Shown: positions 32,847-41,746 of the stretch, in pieces
Position numbering within the stretch: the first letter of the stretch is position 1
Layout of the letters: each line of letters opens with the position of its first letter
Source: DAIPKP01 sp964539095
GTDB taxonomy: Bacteria > Synergistota > Synergistia > Synergistales > Aminiphilaceae
Assembly: GCA_964539095.1 (NCBI GenBank)
Contig: CAZIFL010000027.1
Span: forward strand, 1 to 41,841
Reading direction: 5' to 3'
DNA length: 41,841 nucleotides
Position numbers and translations under genes: made by a program
The notes under the pieces: generated by a model
The model's database searches: none
Told to the model about the DNA's origin: nothing
The model's input: the letters and a program-made list of their open reading frames with translations, nothing else

Positions 32847-33335
32847 CTATTTTCCAAAACGTTTTTTGTAAATGACTCGAAGCCCCGCAAGGGATCGCTG
32901 AAGCTCCTCATTATCAGAGGCAAGATCGAAATGCTGTTCTTCCCGGGAGACCTCCTCCGGAGAGAGGGGGTAGAGGGTTCTCTTCTGCAGAGACTCCGGA
33001 TCCTCCCGAGGAGTTTCTTTTCTCGGCAAGGGCCCCACGCTAACCCGTATTCGCGAGAGTTCCAGAGCAAACTCTCGATTTATTTTTTTAAGGATCTGCC
33101 GTTCCTGAAACTGCACCTCCTGAGCCGCGGGAGGGTGCGTTGCCGCCACAAAGAGCACGGTCTCCCGAATCTTGAGAGGGGCGGTACACTGCCCTAAAGG
33201 CCCCTCCACAAGGCGCTCCCAAGCCTCCCGGATATCCCGCAGAAAGAGTTCCCCCCGTACCTCTGGCGGGAGGGTCTTCCAGAGAAGCTGATGCAGAGGG
33301 GTGGCCTTCAGGGGACCGGATCTTCGTCTAGCCAC
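32847..33335 (-). CDS. dciA: DciA-type DUF721 protein, probable replicative helicase loader factor
   Basis: This 162-residue protein has the DUF721 domain in the N-terminal 95 residues (PLHQLLWKTLPPEVRGELFL, IREAWERLVEGPLGQCTAPLK, LFVAATHPPAAQEVQFQERQILKKIN). The last 65 residues form a variable, charged tail. DciA is the widespread ancestral partner of DnaB in bacteria lacking DnaC/DnaI. The start is GTG at 33335, with gaggg 5 bases upstream, overlapping the mnmG stop by 8 bases, so the genes are translationally coupled. Its place in the dnaA-dnaN-recF cluster supports the role, although here mnmG is inserted between recF and dciA. Confidence 0.8.
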   Translation of the reverse strand: MARRRSGPLKATPLHQLLWKTLPPEVRGELFLRDIREAWERLVEGPLGQCTAPLKIRETVLFVAATHPPAAQEVQFQERQILKKINREFALELSRIRVSVGPLPRKETPREDPESLQKRTLYPLSPEEVSREEQHFDLASDNEELQRSLAGLRVIYKKRFGK

Positions 33336-35202
33336 GGTACCCTCGTCGATGCGCTTCCAGGGCAATCCAGAGAAGCTGTACATCCGCAGGGGTTACCCCG
33401 GAGATGCGCTTCGCTTGCCCCAAGGTGGCGGGACGGGTATCTTCGAGCTTCTGGCGGCTCTCGGAGAGAAGCCCCTTCACCAAAGCATAGTCGAACTCCC
33501 GGGGAATACGGAAGTGCTCCATCTTCTCCATCCGCTCCACCTGGCGGAGCTGTTTGGCGATGTACCCCTCGTACTTGATCTCCACCTCCACACGGCGGCA
33601 GATCTCTTCGGAGAGGATCTCCTCTGAGGGAGCCAGCCGGGCCACTGTGGCGTAGGAGATCTCGGGCCGTCGGAGCAGCTCCTCCGCGGTGCAGGGCTCC
33701 TCCAGAGGGACGCTTCCCTCCTCTGCGAGCAGCTGGTTTACCCCCGGTGTGGGAGCAATACGAACCTTCTGCAGCCGTTCCCGTTCCTCTTCCAGAAGCT
33801 TCCATCGTTTTTGAAGGATGCTCCACTTTTCGTCACTGATTAATCCTAGCTTTCGCCCCACCGGAGCAAGGCGCATATCCGCGTTGTCGTGCCGCAGAAG
33901 AAGCCGGTACTCACAGCGGCTGGTGAGCATGCGGTAGGGCTCCTCGGTTCCTCTGGTAACGAGATCATCCACCAGCACCCCCATATACCCCTGGGATCGT
34001 TGGATGAGAAGAGGCTCTTCCTCCCGAAGAGTGAGAACTGCGTTGATTCCCGCCAGAAGCCCCTGAGCAGCGGCCTCCTCATACCCCGAGGTGCCGTTGA
34101 TCTGCCCCGCACAGAAGAGCCCCCGAACCTTCTTGGTCTCCAGCCACCCCGTAAGCTGGGTGGGGGGGAGCATATCGTACTCAATGGCGTAGGCGGGGCG
34201 CATGATCCAGGCCTTTTCACACCCCCGAAGGGAGTGCACCATCTTCTCCTGAGCATCAAAGGGAAGGCTGCTGGAGAAGTTCTGCATGTAGATCTCCACG
34301 CTCTCTCTTGCCACAGGCTCTAAAAAGACCTGATGCCCCTCCCGATCGGGAAAGCGCACCACCCTATCCTCGATGGAGGGGCAGTACCGGGGGCCCACTC
34401 CCTCAATGACCCCGGTATAGAGGGGGGAGCGATCCAGGTTTTCCCGGATGATCTCGTGGGTCTGGGGGGTGCTCCGGGTGAGATAGCAGGCCACTCCAGA
34501 GTAGCGTTTTCCCTCGTTCCAATGGGAAAAACAGAGGGGCTCCTGGGCGCTCTCCTGAGCGTCCAGGGCTTTCCAATCAATGGTATGGGCCGCAATGCGG
34601 GGAGGGGTGCCGGTCTTCATACGCACCACCTCGAACCCCTCCCGACGTAACGAGGCGGTAAGCCCCAGAGCGGGGACCTCCCCAAGGGGGCCGGAATCGA
34701 AGCTCGAAAGGCCGATATGCACCTTGCCTCCCAGATAGGTACCGGTGGTGAGTATCACCCGAGGGGCGAGAAAGGATATCCCCATCCGGGTACGCACCCC
34801 ACGGATGGCTCCATGCTCCACCAGAAGATCCGTCACCAGGGCTTGAAAGACCGAAAGATTCGGCTCCCGCTCCAGAAGGGCCATGAAATACCCCGTATAC
34901 TCCCGCATGTCACACTGGGCCCGAAGGCAGCGCACCGCGGGGCCTTTGGAGGTGTTGAGCCACCGGATATGCAGGGTGGAGGCATCCGTAGCCCGGGCCT
35001 GCTCCCCTCCCAGGGCGTCGATCTCCCGGGTAAGATGTCCCTTGGCGGGGCCTCCAATAGAGGGATTACACGCCATGAGAGCCGCATTATCGAGAGAGAG
35101 GTTTATCATCAGGGTGGAACATCCCATTCGGGCCGCACTCAGGGCAGCTTCACACCCCGCATGGCCCCCTCCCACAACGATCACATCATACTGTTCGGGC
35201 AT
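33328..35202 (-). CDS. mnmG: tRNA uridine-34 carboxymethylaminomethyl-modifying enzyme MnmG
   Basis: This 624-residue FAD enzyme works with MnmE to modify the wobble uridine of several tRNAs. The N-terminal FAD motif is YDVIVVGGGHAGCEAALSAARM. Family signatures CNPSIGGPAKGHL, GPAVRCLRAQCDM and RPAYAIEYDMLPPTQL are present, as is GQINGTSGYEEAAAQGLLAG. The C-terminal helical domain ends with the GYIAKQLRQVERMEKME region that contacts tRNA and MnmE. The ATG at 35202 is chosen by homology; a longer frame adds 68 unrelated residues. It is 113 bp downstream of recF. Confidence 0.97.
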   Translation of the reverse strand: MPEQYDVIVVGGGHAGCEAALSAARMGCSTLMINLSLDNAALMACNPSIGGPAKGHLTREIDALGGEQARATDASTLHIRWLNTSKGPAVRCLRAQCDMREYTGYFMALLEREPNLSVFQALVTDLLVEHGAIRGVRTRMGISFLAPRVILTTGTYLGGKVHIGLSSFDSGPLGEVPALGLTASLRREGFEVVRMKTGTPPRIAAHTIDWKALDAQESAQEPLCFSHWNEGKRYSGVACYLTRSTPQTHEIIRENLDRSPLYTGVIEGVGPRYCPSIEDRVVRFPDREGHQVFLEPVARESVEIYMQNFSSSLPFDAQEKMVHSLRGCEKAWIMRPAYAIEYDMLPPTQLTGWLETKKVRGLFCAGQINGTSGYEEAAAQGLLAGINAVLTLREEEPLLIQRSQGYMGVLVDDLVTRGTEEPYRMLTSRCEYRLLLRHDNADMRLAPVGRKLGLISDEKWSILQKRWKLLEEERERLQKVRIAPTPGVNQLLAEEGSVPLEEPCTAEELLRRPEISYATVARLAPSEEILSEEICRRVEVEIKYEGYIAKQLRQVERMEKMEHFRIPREFDYALVKGLLSESRQKLEDTRPATLGQAKRISGVTPADVQLLWIALEAHRRGYRG

Positions 35203-35315
35203 AGATCTCTCTCTTTTCTGTATAAATCTGAGTACGTAATTGTTACACCCCAAGACATCCTGGGAGAGCACGAAAATTTTTCGAATATGCGATCTGCCAT
35301 CTCCCGAGAGAAGGG

Positions 35316-36371
35316 CTACTCCTCCAGCACTCCCTCCCGAAGAGAACGAATGCTTCCGGGCCAGTCCTCCCGAAAGGGTTCTGCCGTAGCTGCCAGAACC
35401 TGCCACTCTGTCTTCTGGAGCGCTTGAAAGAAAAGAGATCTTCCGGGCATATCCAGCTCTGCGGTCACCTCATCCATCACGAAAAGCGGCTTTCGGCTAC
35501 AGGAGGCCTCCACGAGATGCCCCATGCCAAGCATAAGGGCGAGAGCAAGCCGGCGACGCTGCCCCCGGCTCAAGACCACCGAAGCGGGACGCCCTCGAAC
35601 CTCCAGAAGCAGATCGTCCCCGGAGGGTCCGAGAAGAACCCGTCCTCTTCGGCGCTCCTCCCGGGCGTGATGCTCCAGGCTTCGCGCAAAATCCTCCCGG
35701 GGATTTTCATGAAGTCCTCCTCCCCCCCGCAACAGGGCCACCCGCACCGGAGAGGGGAGTATGGATCCCGCCAGAGAGAGCCCCCGGCTTAGAAAAAGCT
35801 CCAACGCTCTCTCTCGAACTTCCCAAAGCCAGGCGCCGGAAGGGAGAAGAAGCCGATCCACCCCGGCGGTACTGCGCCTCTGCCGGAGAAGAGAGGTCTT
35901 CTGACGGTGCAGCCTTTTGTATTCGTAGAGCTTTGCCGCATAGTGGGGGTGCAGAAGAGCACAGAGGCGATTGAGGAAACGCCGTCGTACCGAAGAGGAT
36001 CCCTCCACCAGCTCCATATCCGAGGGGAGGAAAAAGAGCCCCGAAATGCGGGAGCGGATATCCCCTGCGGTACAACGCCGGGAGCCGCAGCGCAGGAGGT
36101 TCTGCCTCCCCGCATCGCTCTGTACCTCCAGAAAATACTCCCCCTCAAATCGGGCTTCCAGAAAGGCCTTTTCCGAAGCACCCCACCGGGGGAGATCCCC
36201 CACCTTTCTCCCCGGAAAGGTTCCCCACCCCGTGAGAAGGGAAAGGGTCTCCAAAAGATTACTTTTTCCCGCTCCGTTCTCTCCGGTGATGAGCGTAAGC
36301 CCCGGAGCAAAGCGGTACTCCCCATCCCGAAGGTTTCGGAAATTTCGTAATTTCAGAGTGCTGATATACAT
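35316..36371 (-). CDS. recF: DNA replication and repair protein RecF
   Basis: This 351-residue ABC-type ATPase binds gapped DNA and loads RecA with RecO and RecR. Walker A is GENGAGKSNLLE (about 30-41), the signature loop is VVLSRGQRRRLALALM, and Walker B with D-loop is PLFVMDEVTAELD. N-terminal LRNFRNLRD is typical. It starts 16 bases after the dnaN stop, so the two are co-transcribed. Confidence 0.96.
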   Translation of the reverse strand: MYISTLKLRNFRNLRDGEYRFAPGLTLITGENGAGKSNLLETLSLLTGWGTFPGRKVGDLPRWGASEKAFLEARFEGEYFLEVQSDAGRQNLLRCGSRRCTAGDIRSRISGLFFLPSDMELVEGSSSVRRRFLNRLCALLHPHYAAKLYEYKRLHRQKTSLLRQRRSTAGVDRLLLPSGAWLWEVRERALELFLSRGLSLAGSILPSPVRVALLRGGGGLHENPREDFARSLEHHAREERRRGRVLLGPSGDDLLLEVRGRPASVVLSRGQRRRLALALMLGMGHLVEASCSRKPLFVMDEVTAELDMPGRSLFFQALQKTEWQVLAATAEPFREDWPGSIRSLREGVLEE

Positions 36372-36387
36372 CAGGAAGCCCGAAGGA

Positions 36388-37599
36388 TCACTCCTGGGGA
36401 ACCTCTCCGATAACTATATCCTCCCCCTCTTCAACGGAGAGCACATCGCGGCGGAAACGCTCGTGGTCCTGCTGCTGGAGATCAATGGGCATTACCACGT
36501 ACCGGTACGTTTCATCATCCGGACGAAACATGGTGAGCTGCCCCGTCGATCCGTTCAGAGAAAACTGCACCTGATCCCCGTGAAGGGCCTTGAGACCCTC
36601 CATGAGAAAGCGTGAGTTGAAGGCAAGCTGCAGGGGCTCTCCATCGATATCTCCCGTCACATGCTCCACAGCAGCCCCCACATTCGGGGCAAATCCCGCA
36701 ATAGTACACTCTCCAGCGGGGGAAAACTGGAAAATCACCATTCGGGTACCGTCTCTTACAAGAATATCCATACGTTCGATGGCGTTCAGCAGAAGATCCC
36801 GCTCCGCAATCATCCAGGTTGTTCGGGCCCGCTCCAGGAGGTTTTCGTACGAGGGAAAACGTACATCCATGCGCACCAGAGAGAGGGTAAGATCCTGCAC
36901 CCTACAGAAAAGCTGGCTATCGTCCAGGAGAAGCTCAACCTCTCTCTCCGAAGAGTCGACCATGCTCATAACCCGCTGCAGCTCCCGTAACCCCTTTACG
37001 GGGATAACCAGATCCACATCCTCTTCGGGGGCCTCATCGAGAGAAGCCCGGGAGAGCGTAATCCTGCGGATATCCGTGCTGGCCAGGGTGATCCGCTGAT
37101 TGCGAATGCGCAGAGAAACCCCGCTGAGGTACTGGGGATATTCCTCTCCTGTGGAGCCTGCGAAAGAACCTTCCTCGATGAGGCGGAGAAGATCTTTCAC
37201 ACAGACACGGCAGAGAAAACGTGCATCTTCGGCGGAGGGGATTTTCGGAAAATCTTCCACAGGGTAGGTGGTAAAGCGATAGACGTTTTTTTCAGCCCGC
37301 ATAAGGGCTTTTTCGTTTTCCACAGAGATTGTGAAGGTTTCGGAAGGTGCTTTTTTGAAGAGATCTCCCACCACTTTGGTAGGAAAAATGACGCTCCCCT
37401 CGTCCTGATTTTCAAGAGAGACCCCTTCGGCAATGCAGGTGAAGGATGTTTTGAGATCCGTGGAGGAGAGAAAAGCCTTTCCCTGGCTGATGGTACAAAG
37501 AATACCCCCAAGGCTGGGAATGGCGTTGGAAGAACTGGTAATACGTTCTGCCATATTCCATCGCCGAATAAAGTCTGGTTTATGGATGATCAGCTTCAC
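36388..37599 (-). CDS. dnaN: DNA polymerase III beta subunit (sliding clamp)
   Basis: This 403-residue protein has the three-domain clamp sequence. Recognisable parts are SSSNAIPSLGGILCTISQGKAFL with STDLKTSF, the middle YLSGVSLRIRNQRITLASTD, and the end FRPDDETYRYVVMPIDL. It tethers the polymerase to DNA and binds clamp-binding motifs of partners. The start is GTG at 37599 (VKLIIHKPDF) after ggag, with N-terminal residues matching the usual clamp start. Clamps normally end at the MPxxL motif; here about 28 further, mostly acidic residues follow (EEGEDIVIGEVPQE at the end). Gene order dnaA-dnaN-recF is standard. Confidence 0.93.
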   Translation of the reverse strand: MKLIIHKPDFIRRWNMAERITSSSNAIPSLGGILCTISQGKAFLSSTDLKTSFTCIAEGVSLENQDEGSVIFPTKVVGDLFKKAPSETFTISVENEKALMRAEKNVYRFTTYPVEDFPKIPSAEDARFLCRVCVKDLLRLIEEGSFAGSTGEEYPQYLSGVSLRIRNQRITLASTDIRRITLSRASLDEAPEEDVDLVIPVKGLRELQRVMSMVDSSEREVELLLDDSQLFCRVQDLTLSLVRMDVRFPSYENLLERARTTWMIAERDLLLNAIERMDILVRDGTRMVIFQFSPAGECTIAGFAPNVGAAVEHVTGDIDGEPLQLAFNSRFLMEGLKALHGDQVQFSLNGSTGQLTMFRPDDETYRYVVMPIDLQQQDHERFRRDVLSVEEGEDIVIGEVPQE

Positions 37600-37667
37600 G
37601 AGGATCTCCGTCCTTTCACATTTATATCTTATAGATATTGAAAATACGTAGTAACAGTAGTAGGTGG

Positions 37668-37807
37668 TGTGGATATGGTGTATAAGGCATTTCTGTCTAG
37701 CCCTGGATAGCTTTTCCCGGTGGATATTTCTGTGCATATTCCCAGAAAGTTGTACACTCTATACACAGCTTGAGGGGATACTTAGAGGGTCTTACATGTT
37801 ATCCACA
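37668..37807. promoter_or_regulatory. DnaA boxes in the dnaA-dnaN intergenic region
   Basis: This 226-bp spacer contains a perfect box TTATCCACA (37799-37807) directly after the dnaA stop. A one-mismatch box (TGTGGATAT, 37668-37676) and a further GGTGGATAT near 37710 lie near the dnaN end. DnaA could regulate dnaN here, or this could be the second half of a bipartite origin. Confidence 0.6.
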
Positions 37808-37825
37808 AAGAAGAACACATACTTT

Positions 37826-39151
37826 CTACAGCTTATTCCGAACGGTATCCACCAACTTATGCACATGAAGATCTTTCTGTGTCAGCTCTTCGATACGCCG
37901 GCAGGCGTGAAGAACCGTGGTGTGATCCTTTTTCTTGAAAGCTCTTCCGATCTGCTGGAGACTTGCATCGGTCATCTCTCGGGCAAGATACATGGCGGCC
38001 TGCCGGGCCAGGGCGATATCAGCGGTACGTTTGTTTCCCGCAAGATCCTCAAATTTTATGTTAAAAACCTGGCTCACCAGCTCCTGAATACGTTCAATGG
38101 TGACGGGATCTTTGGAGATGGTTCGGATGGTATCCTTCAGCCAGTTTGCCACATTATCCGTGGTAATGGGTTCGGAGCTGAGTTGTGCACAGGCCATGGT
38201 ACGGTTCAGCGCTCCTTCAAGCTCCCGGATGTTACTGGGGATATTCTGAGCCAGAAAATAGAGCACCTCATCCGGTACTACAAAATTGCGGAACTCCGCC
38301 TTTTTTTTCAAAATGGCGATCCGGGTCTCCAGGTCGGGGGGCTGAATGTCCATAACAAGACCCCACTCAAAGCGGCTTACCAGACGTTCTTCGATGCTCT
38401 GGATATCCTTGGGAGGGCGGTCCGAACTGATGACGATCTGCTTTTTTGCATCGTAGAGGCTGTTGAAGGTGTGGAAAAACTCCTCCTGGGTACTCTCTTT
38501 ATTGGCGAGAAACTGGATATCATCAATGAGAAGCAGATCCATGGTGCGGTAGCGATTTTTGAAATCCTGGGTTCGGTTGTTCTGGATCGCATTGATGAGT
38601 TCGTTGGTAAATTTCTCCGAGCTTACATAGGCCACCTTTGCCTGGGGGGCATTTTCAAGGACGTAGTGACCGATGGCGTGCATAAGGTGCGTCTTTCCAA
38701 GCCCCACACCGCCCCAGATAAAGAGGGGGTTGTAGGCGGATCCGGGGTTCTGCGCTACCGCAAGGCTTGAAGCATGGGCAAGACGGTTGGATTTTCCAAC
38801 CACGAAGGCTTCAAATTCGTAGCTCTGATTGAGGCCTGTTTTCATGGAGTAGGAGGGGCGGGCAATCTGCTCTGCCCGGGTCTCCTCTTCGGTGCTTCGC
38901 CCCCCCATGGTTACCTGGAGGGATATTTTTTCTGCTATTCCCAGGGAACGGGCCAGTTCTTCCAGCTCCGGAAGAAGGTTCTTCTGGATCTGCTCCTTTA
39001 CAAAAAGGTTGCCCGTATCGAGGACAAGTATGTTTTTTTCCAAAGATACAGGTTCACACGTATCGAGCCATACCGAAGCGTTTTGATTCTGCATCTCGTT
39101 TCGTGCATGGGTGTGGAGAGTTATCCACAAATCCTTAATATTTTTATCCAC
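37826..39151 (-). CDS. dnaA: Chromosomal replication initiator DnaA
   Basis: This 441-residue protein has a domain I/II of about 110 residues, then the AAA+ ATPase with Walker A GGVGLGKTH (147-155) and Walker B LLLIDDIQFL. The sensor and arginine-finger region contains SRFEWGLVMDIQPPD, and NIPSNIRELEGALNR follows. The C-terminal DNA-binding domain carries the signature DHTTVLHACRRIEEL. It opens oriC by binding DnaA boxes. The GTG at 39151 is preferred because gaggtga lies 5 bases upstream; a GTG three codons earlier overlaps that site. A DnaA box covers the start codon, which suggests autorepression. Confidence 0.97.
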   Translation of the reverse strand: MDKNIKDLWITLHTHARNEMQNQNASVWLDTCEPVSLEKNILVLDTGNLFVKEQIQKNLLPELEELARSLGIAEKISLQVTMGGRSTEEETRAEQIARPSYSMKTGLNQSYEFEAFVVGKSNRLAHASSLAVAQNPGSAYNPLFIWGGVGLGKTHLMHAIGHYVLENAPQAKVAYVSSEKFTNELINAIQNNRTQDFKNRYRTMDLLLIDDIQFLANKESTQEEFFHTFNSLYDAKKQIVISSDRPPKDIQSIEERLVSRFEWGLVMDIQPPDLETRIAILKKKAEFRNFVVPDEVLYFLAQNIPSNIRELEGALNRTMACAQLSSEPITTDNVANWLKDTIRTISKDPVTIERIQELVSQVFNIKFEDLAGNKRTADIALARQAAMYLAREMTDASLQQIGRAFKKKDHTTVLHACRRIEELTQKDLHVHKLVDTVRNKL

Positions 39152-39384
39152 GAAAGTCACCTCGTCTTGGGAATGCGGAGAACTATAGTATCATACTCTG
39201 GGATAAGAAAATAGAGTTATCCACATGAAGAGTCCAAAAAAACGCTCTGTGGATAGTGAGTATCTCTTGATAGGGGGGATTTTTTATACACGCGTTGATG
39301 CAGTAAAGAAATTTGATCTTTTTTGATAAGCCTCACGCAAGGGGCGATAAAAGTTATCCACGTCTTTTCCACAATTGTGGAAAA
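39121..39384. other. Candidate chromosomal origin of replication (oriC)
   Basis: DnaA boxes are TTATCCACA at 39121-39129 and 39217-39225, TTATCCACG at 39144-39152 and 39354-39362, and CTATCCACA on the minus strand at 39248-39256. A palindromic pair TTTTCCACA/TGTGGAAAA lies at 39365-39384. An AT-rich stretch at about 39275-39330 (runs of T, GATCTTTTTTGATAAG) could be the unwinding element. It lies between divergent dnaA and a DHH gene, and gene orientation switches here, as expected at an origin. Confidence 0.8.
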
Positions 39385-39403
39385 CATATAGAGGAGGTTC
39401 GTT

Positions 39404-40411
39404 ATGGAAGAGAGAGTTCCCTTTATTGTGAGCCATACCGATCTTGATGGTGTGGCTTCCGCTGCAGTAGCCTGGTATGCCCATACCCCCTGGGGAGGTA
39501 TTCCCCGGGTGGTGCTTACGGGATATCACGAGGTGGATGATTGTATTGCCGAGGGGTTGCAGTTTCAGGAAAAATGGAGGCTCCTGGTGCTGGACCTGAT
39601 CTGCCAGAGGGAGAAGACCGCCGATCTTATCGACGAGGTCTACCGGGGAGAGGAGCCCTTTCTCTTCGATCACCATCAAACGACCCTGGAGCGTTTCGGT
39701 AATCGCTTCTGGAGTTGTGTGGATACCTCCTGCTGCGCTGCCCGGGTGTACTACAACTGGAGCATGGAACAGCCCTGGAAAAGAGAGAGAATCGAGCGAG
39801 TACGGCTTCTGGAAGATTTTGTGGATATCGCTAACGATCGCGATCTCTGGCTTGGGAAGCGGGATGAGTCTCGCCTCTGGCAGGCCCTGGTAACTCTTTC
39901 GGGCCCCTGGAGCGTCTTTTCCCGCCTTGTGGGGGACCCTTCGGGAAAACTCAGCTCCTGGGAGCATGGAGTGGCGAGCCTTTTCGTGCGAAAGCAGGAG
40001 GAACGTTTTGCCCGGGCCCGGGAGAAGGTGCTCCTTTCGGGGAAGGATCTTGTGTGGGTAGGCCCTGACCTTCTTGAATTTGGGGATGTGTCGGATTTCT
40101 GCGGCCTGCTTCTGGATCATGACGATAACCCTCCCAGGGTGGTGGCGGTGGCGAACCGGAAGATGCGGGGGGATTGGGCTATCTCTCTTCGCAGTCGGGA
40201 GGGGCTGGCGGGAAAGCTTGTGGGGCTTCTCAAGGACGGTAAAAAGGTTCGCGGGGGAGGGCATGATGACGCAGCGGCTGTCTACTATCCCTCCTCGTAC
40301 CGTGAGATGGAGATTCGGGATACCCTTGTAGGGGGAATCCGGGCGGCAGATCAGCAGCAGAGCCCTACCGTTAGCCTTGGAGATCTGCTGCGAAAGAGCA
40401 TGGAATCATGA
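39404..40411 (+). CDS. DHH/DHHA1-family phosphoesterase
   Basis: This 335-residue cytoplasmic metal-dependent hydrolase has SHTDLDGVASAAVA (residues 10-23) as the first metal motif. A mid-chain DHHQT follows, then DIANDRDLW, and the C-terminal DHHA1 substrate-binding motif is GGGHDDAAAV. Family members cleave phosphodiester bonds in oligoribonucleotides, cyclic dinucleotides or pAp; this one resembles the stand-alone oligoribonuclease-type relatives, but the substrate is not clear. Ribosome site gaggagg precedes the ATG. Its stop overlaps the next start by four bases (ATGA), so the two are coupled. The 20-bp palindromic DnaA-box pair lies just upstream. Confidence 0.87.
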   Translation: MEERVPFIVSHTDLDGVASAAVAWYAHTPWGGIPRVVLTGYHEVDDCIAEGLQFQEKWRLLVLDLICQREKTADLIDEVYRGEEPFLFDHHQTTLERFGNRFWSCVDTSCCAARVYYNWSMEQPWKRERIERVRLLEDFVDIANDRDLWLGKRDESRLWQALVTLSGPWSVFSRLVGDPSGKLSSWEHGVASLFVRKQEERFARAREKVLLSGKDLVWVGPDLLEFGDVSDFCGLLLDHDDNPPRVVAVANRKMRGDWAISLRSREGLAGKLVGLLKDGKKVRGGGHDDAAAVYYPSSYREMEIRDTLVGGIRAADQQQSPTVSLGDLLRKSMES

Positions 40412-41664
40412 GAGAGGATCGAGGAAACATCCTCAAGCGCTATCTCCTGCGCTTTCTCCTGGTGCTTCTCTTTTCTCTGGGTGGGGGATGGTTTACGTAC
40501 GTTCTCATGATTTCTGAGTGGCCCGAGGAGAGCAGCTTGGTACGCCTGGAGTCGCTGCGGTATCTCTCTGAGGAGGAGTCCCCCGGGAGTTTCCAGAGGT
40601 ATGAGAGTGCGGAGGAACTTCCCGAGATGCCTTCTCTGCAAAAAGAAGAAGAGTCTTTTTCCGAAGGGTGGGAGGTGGACCGGCTGGAGGTGGTGCTCAA
40701 GGTCCTTTCGGGAACCGAACGGGGAACGTACCTTTCTGTTGTTCTGGAGCAGCTTAGGGATGGCGGGGTTCCCCTTCGGAAGGGGAGAGCCTATGTTCTT
40801 CTGGCAGATTCCTTTCCCGAGGGAGAGGATCAGTACTATATCAGTGACTCCTTTCGGGCTCCCTGGGTGGTAACGTTTCTCTTTGCTGCCCTGGGGGGGA
40901 TTATGGCGAGTGCGGGGATGGCTGGGGTTCGCGCCCTTGCAGGACTGATTCTCTCTCTGGGAGTTTTTCTCTACTGGTATGTTCCCCTGTTGCAGCACGG
41001 CGTTTCCCCCGTCCCCTATGCGTTGGTGGTGGTCTTTCTTATCGCTGCCTTTACGGTGGTTCTCGTGGTGCGCCGAAGGCGCTGGTGGCCCGTTGCCTTT
41101 CTCGGCTCTGCAGGAGGGGCCCTGGCGGCCTTTCTTCTCGGGTGGTCTCTCGTCTGGCTCTGGCAGCTTACGGGGCTTGCGGGGGAGGGGGGGGCCCTTC
41201 TCTCCAGCATTCTCCCTCATCTCTCTCTTCGGGGGATTCTGCTCGCCTCGGTGATCATCGGCTCTATCGGAGCGGTGCTCGATGTGGGGATCTCTGTCAC
41301 CGCCACCATGGCAGAGCTGGCGGCCTATGATCCGCAGATCTCTCCCTCCCGGCTCTGGAAATCGGGGATCGGGGCGGGGAGAGAGGTGCTGGGGAGCATG
41401 ATCAATACGCTGGTGCTTGCCTACGTGGGGAGTGCTCTCCCCTTCGTGCTCCTTGTGGCGGAATCGGGAATTTCCCTTATGGGGTTTCTGAATAACCCAA
41501 GTATCGCAGAGGAGCTTGTACGGAGTCTGGCGGGAACGCTGGGGCTTCTTCTGACGGTTCCCATTACTGCTTTTCTCGGTATGCTCTGGCATGGAAAGAA
41601 CGGAGAGAATAACAAAGAGAGCAGTAAAGAGGAGAGCGAAGAGGCTAACGAGCAGGAGAGGTAG
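40408..41664 (+). CDS. YibE/F-like integral membrane protein
   Basis: This 418-residue protein has one N-terminal TM helix, then an extracytoplasmic domain of about 110 residues. At least seven TM helices and a charged Glu/Lys-rich tail follow. The segment GSIGAVLDVGISVTATMAELAAYDP, with LVLAYVGSALPFVLL downstream, is the YibE/F family pattern (a conserved GAxxDVxxS helix). The function of the family is not established. Translation is coupled to the DHH gene by the ATGA overlap, hinting at a shared role. A hairpin terminator follows. Confidence 0.8.
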   Translation: MREDRGNILKRYLLRFLLVLLFSLGGGWFTYVLMISEWPEESSLVRLESLRYLSEEESPGSFQRYESAEELPEMPSLQKEEESFSEGWEVDRLEVVLKVLSGTERGTYLSVVLEQLRDGGVPLRKGRAYVLLADSFPEGEDQYYISDSFRAPWVVTFLFAALGGIMASAGMAGVRALAGLILSLGVFLYWYVPLLQHGVSPVPYALVVVFLIAAFTVVLVVRRRRWWPVAFLGSAGGALAAFLLGWSLVWLWQLTGLAGEGGALLSSILPHLSLRGILLASVIIGSIGAVLDVGISVTATMAELAAYDPQISPSRLWKSGIGAGREVLGSMINTLVLAYVGSALPFVLLVAESGISLMGFLNNPSIAEELVRSLAGTLGLLLTVPITAFLGMLWHGKNGENNKESSKEESEEANEQER

Positions 41665-41686
41665 AGCAGATCGTGGGGTATGCAAA

Positions 41687-41715
41687 GAGGGGTTCCCCTA
41701 AGAAGGGAACCCCTC
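41687..41715 (+). terminator. Hairpin terminator after the YibE/F-like gene
   Basis: A perfect 11-bp stem, GAGGGGTTCCC with GGGAACCCCTC, encloses a 7-base loop, 22 bases past the stop. The T-run is missing on the plus strand (CGTGTC follows), so efficiency is uncertain. Confidence 0.65.
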
Positions 41716-41746
41716 GTGTCATGCCATAGATTATGCTACGTTACCC

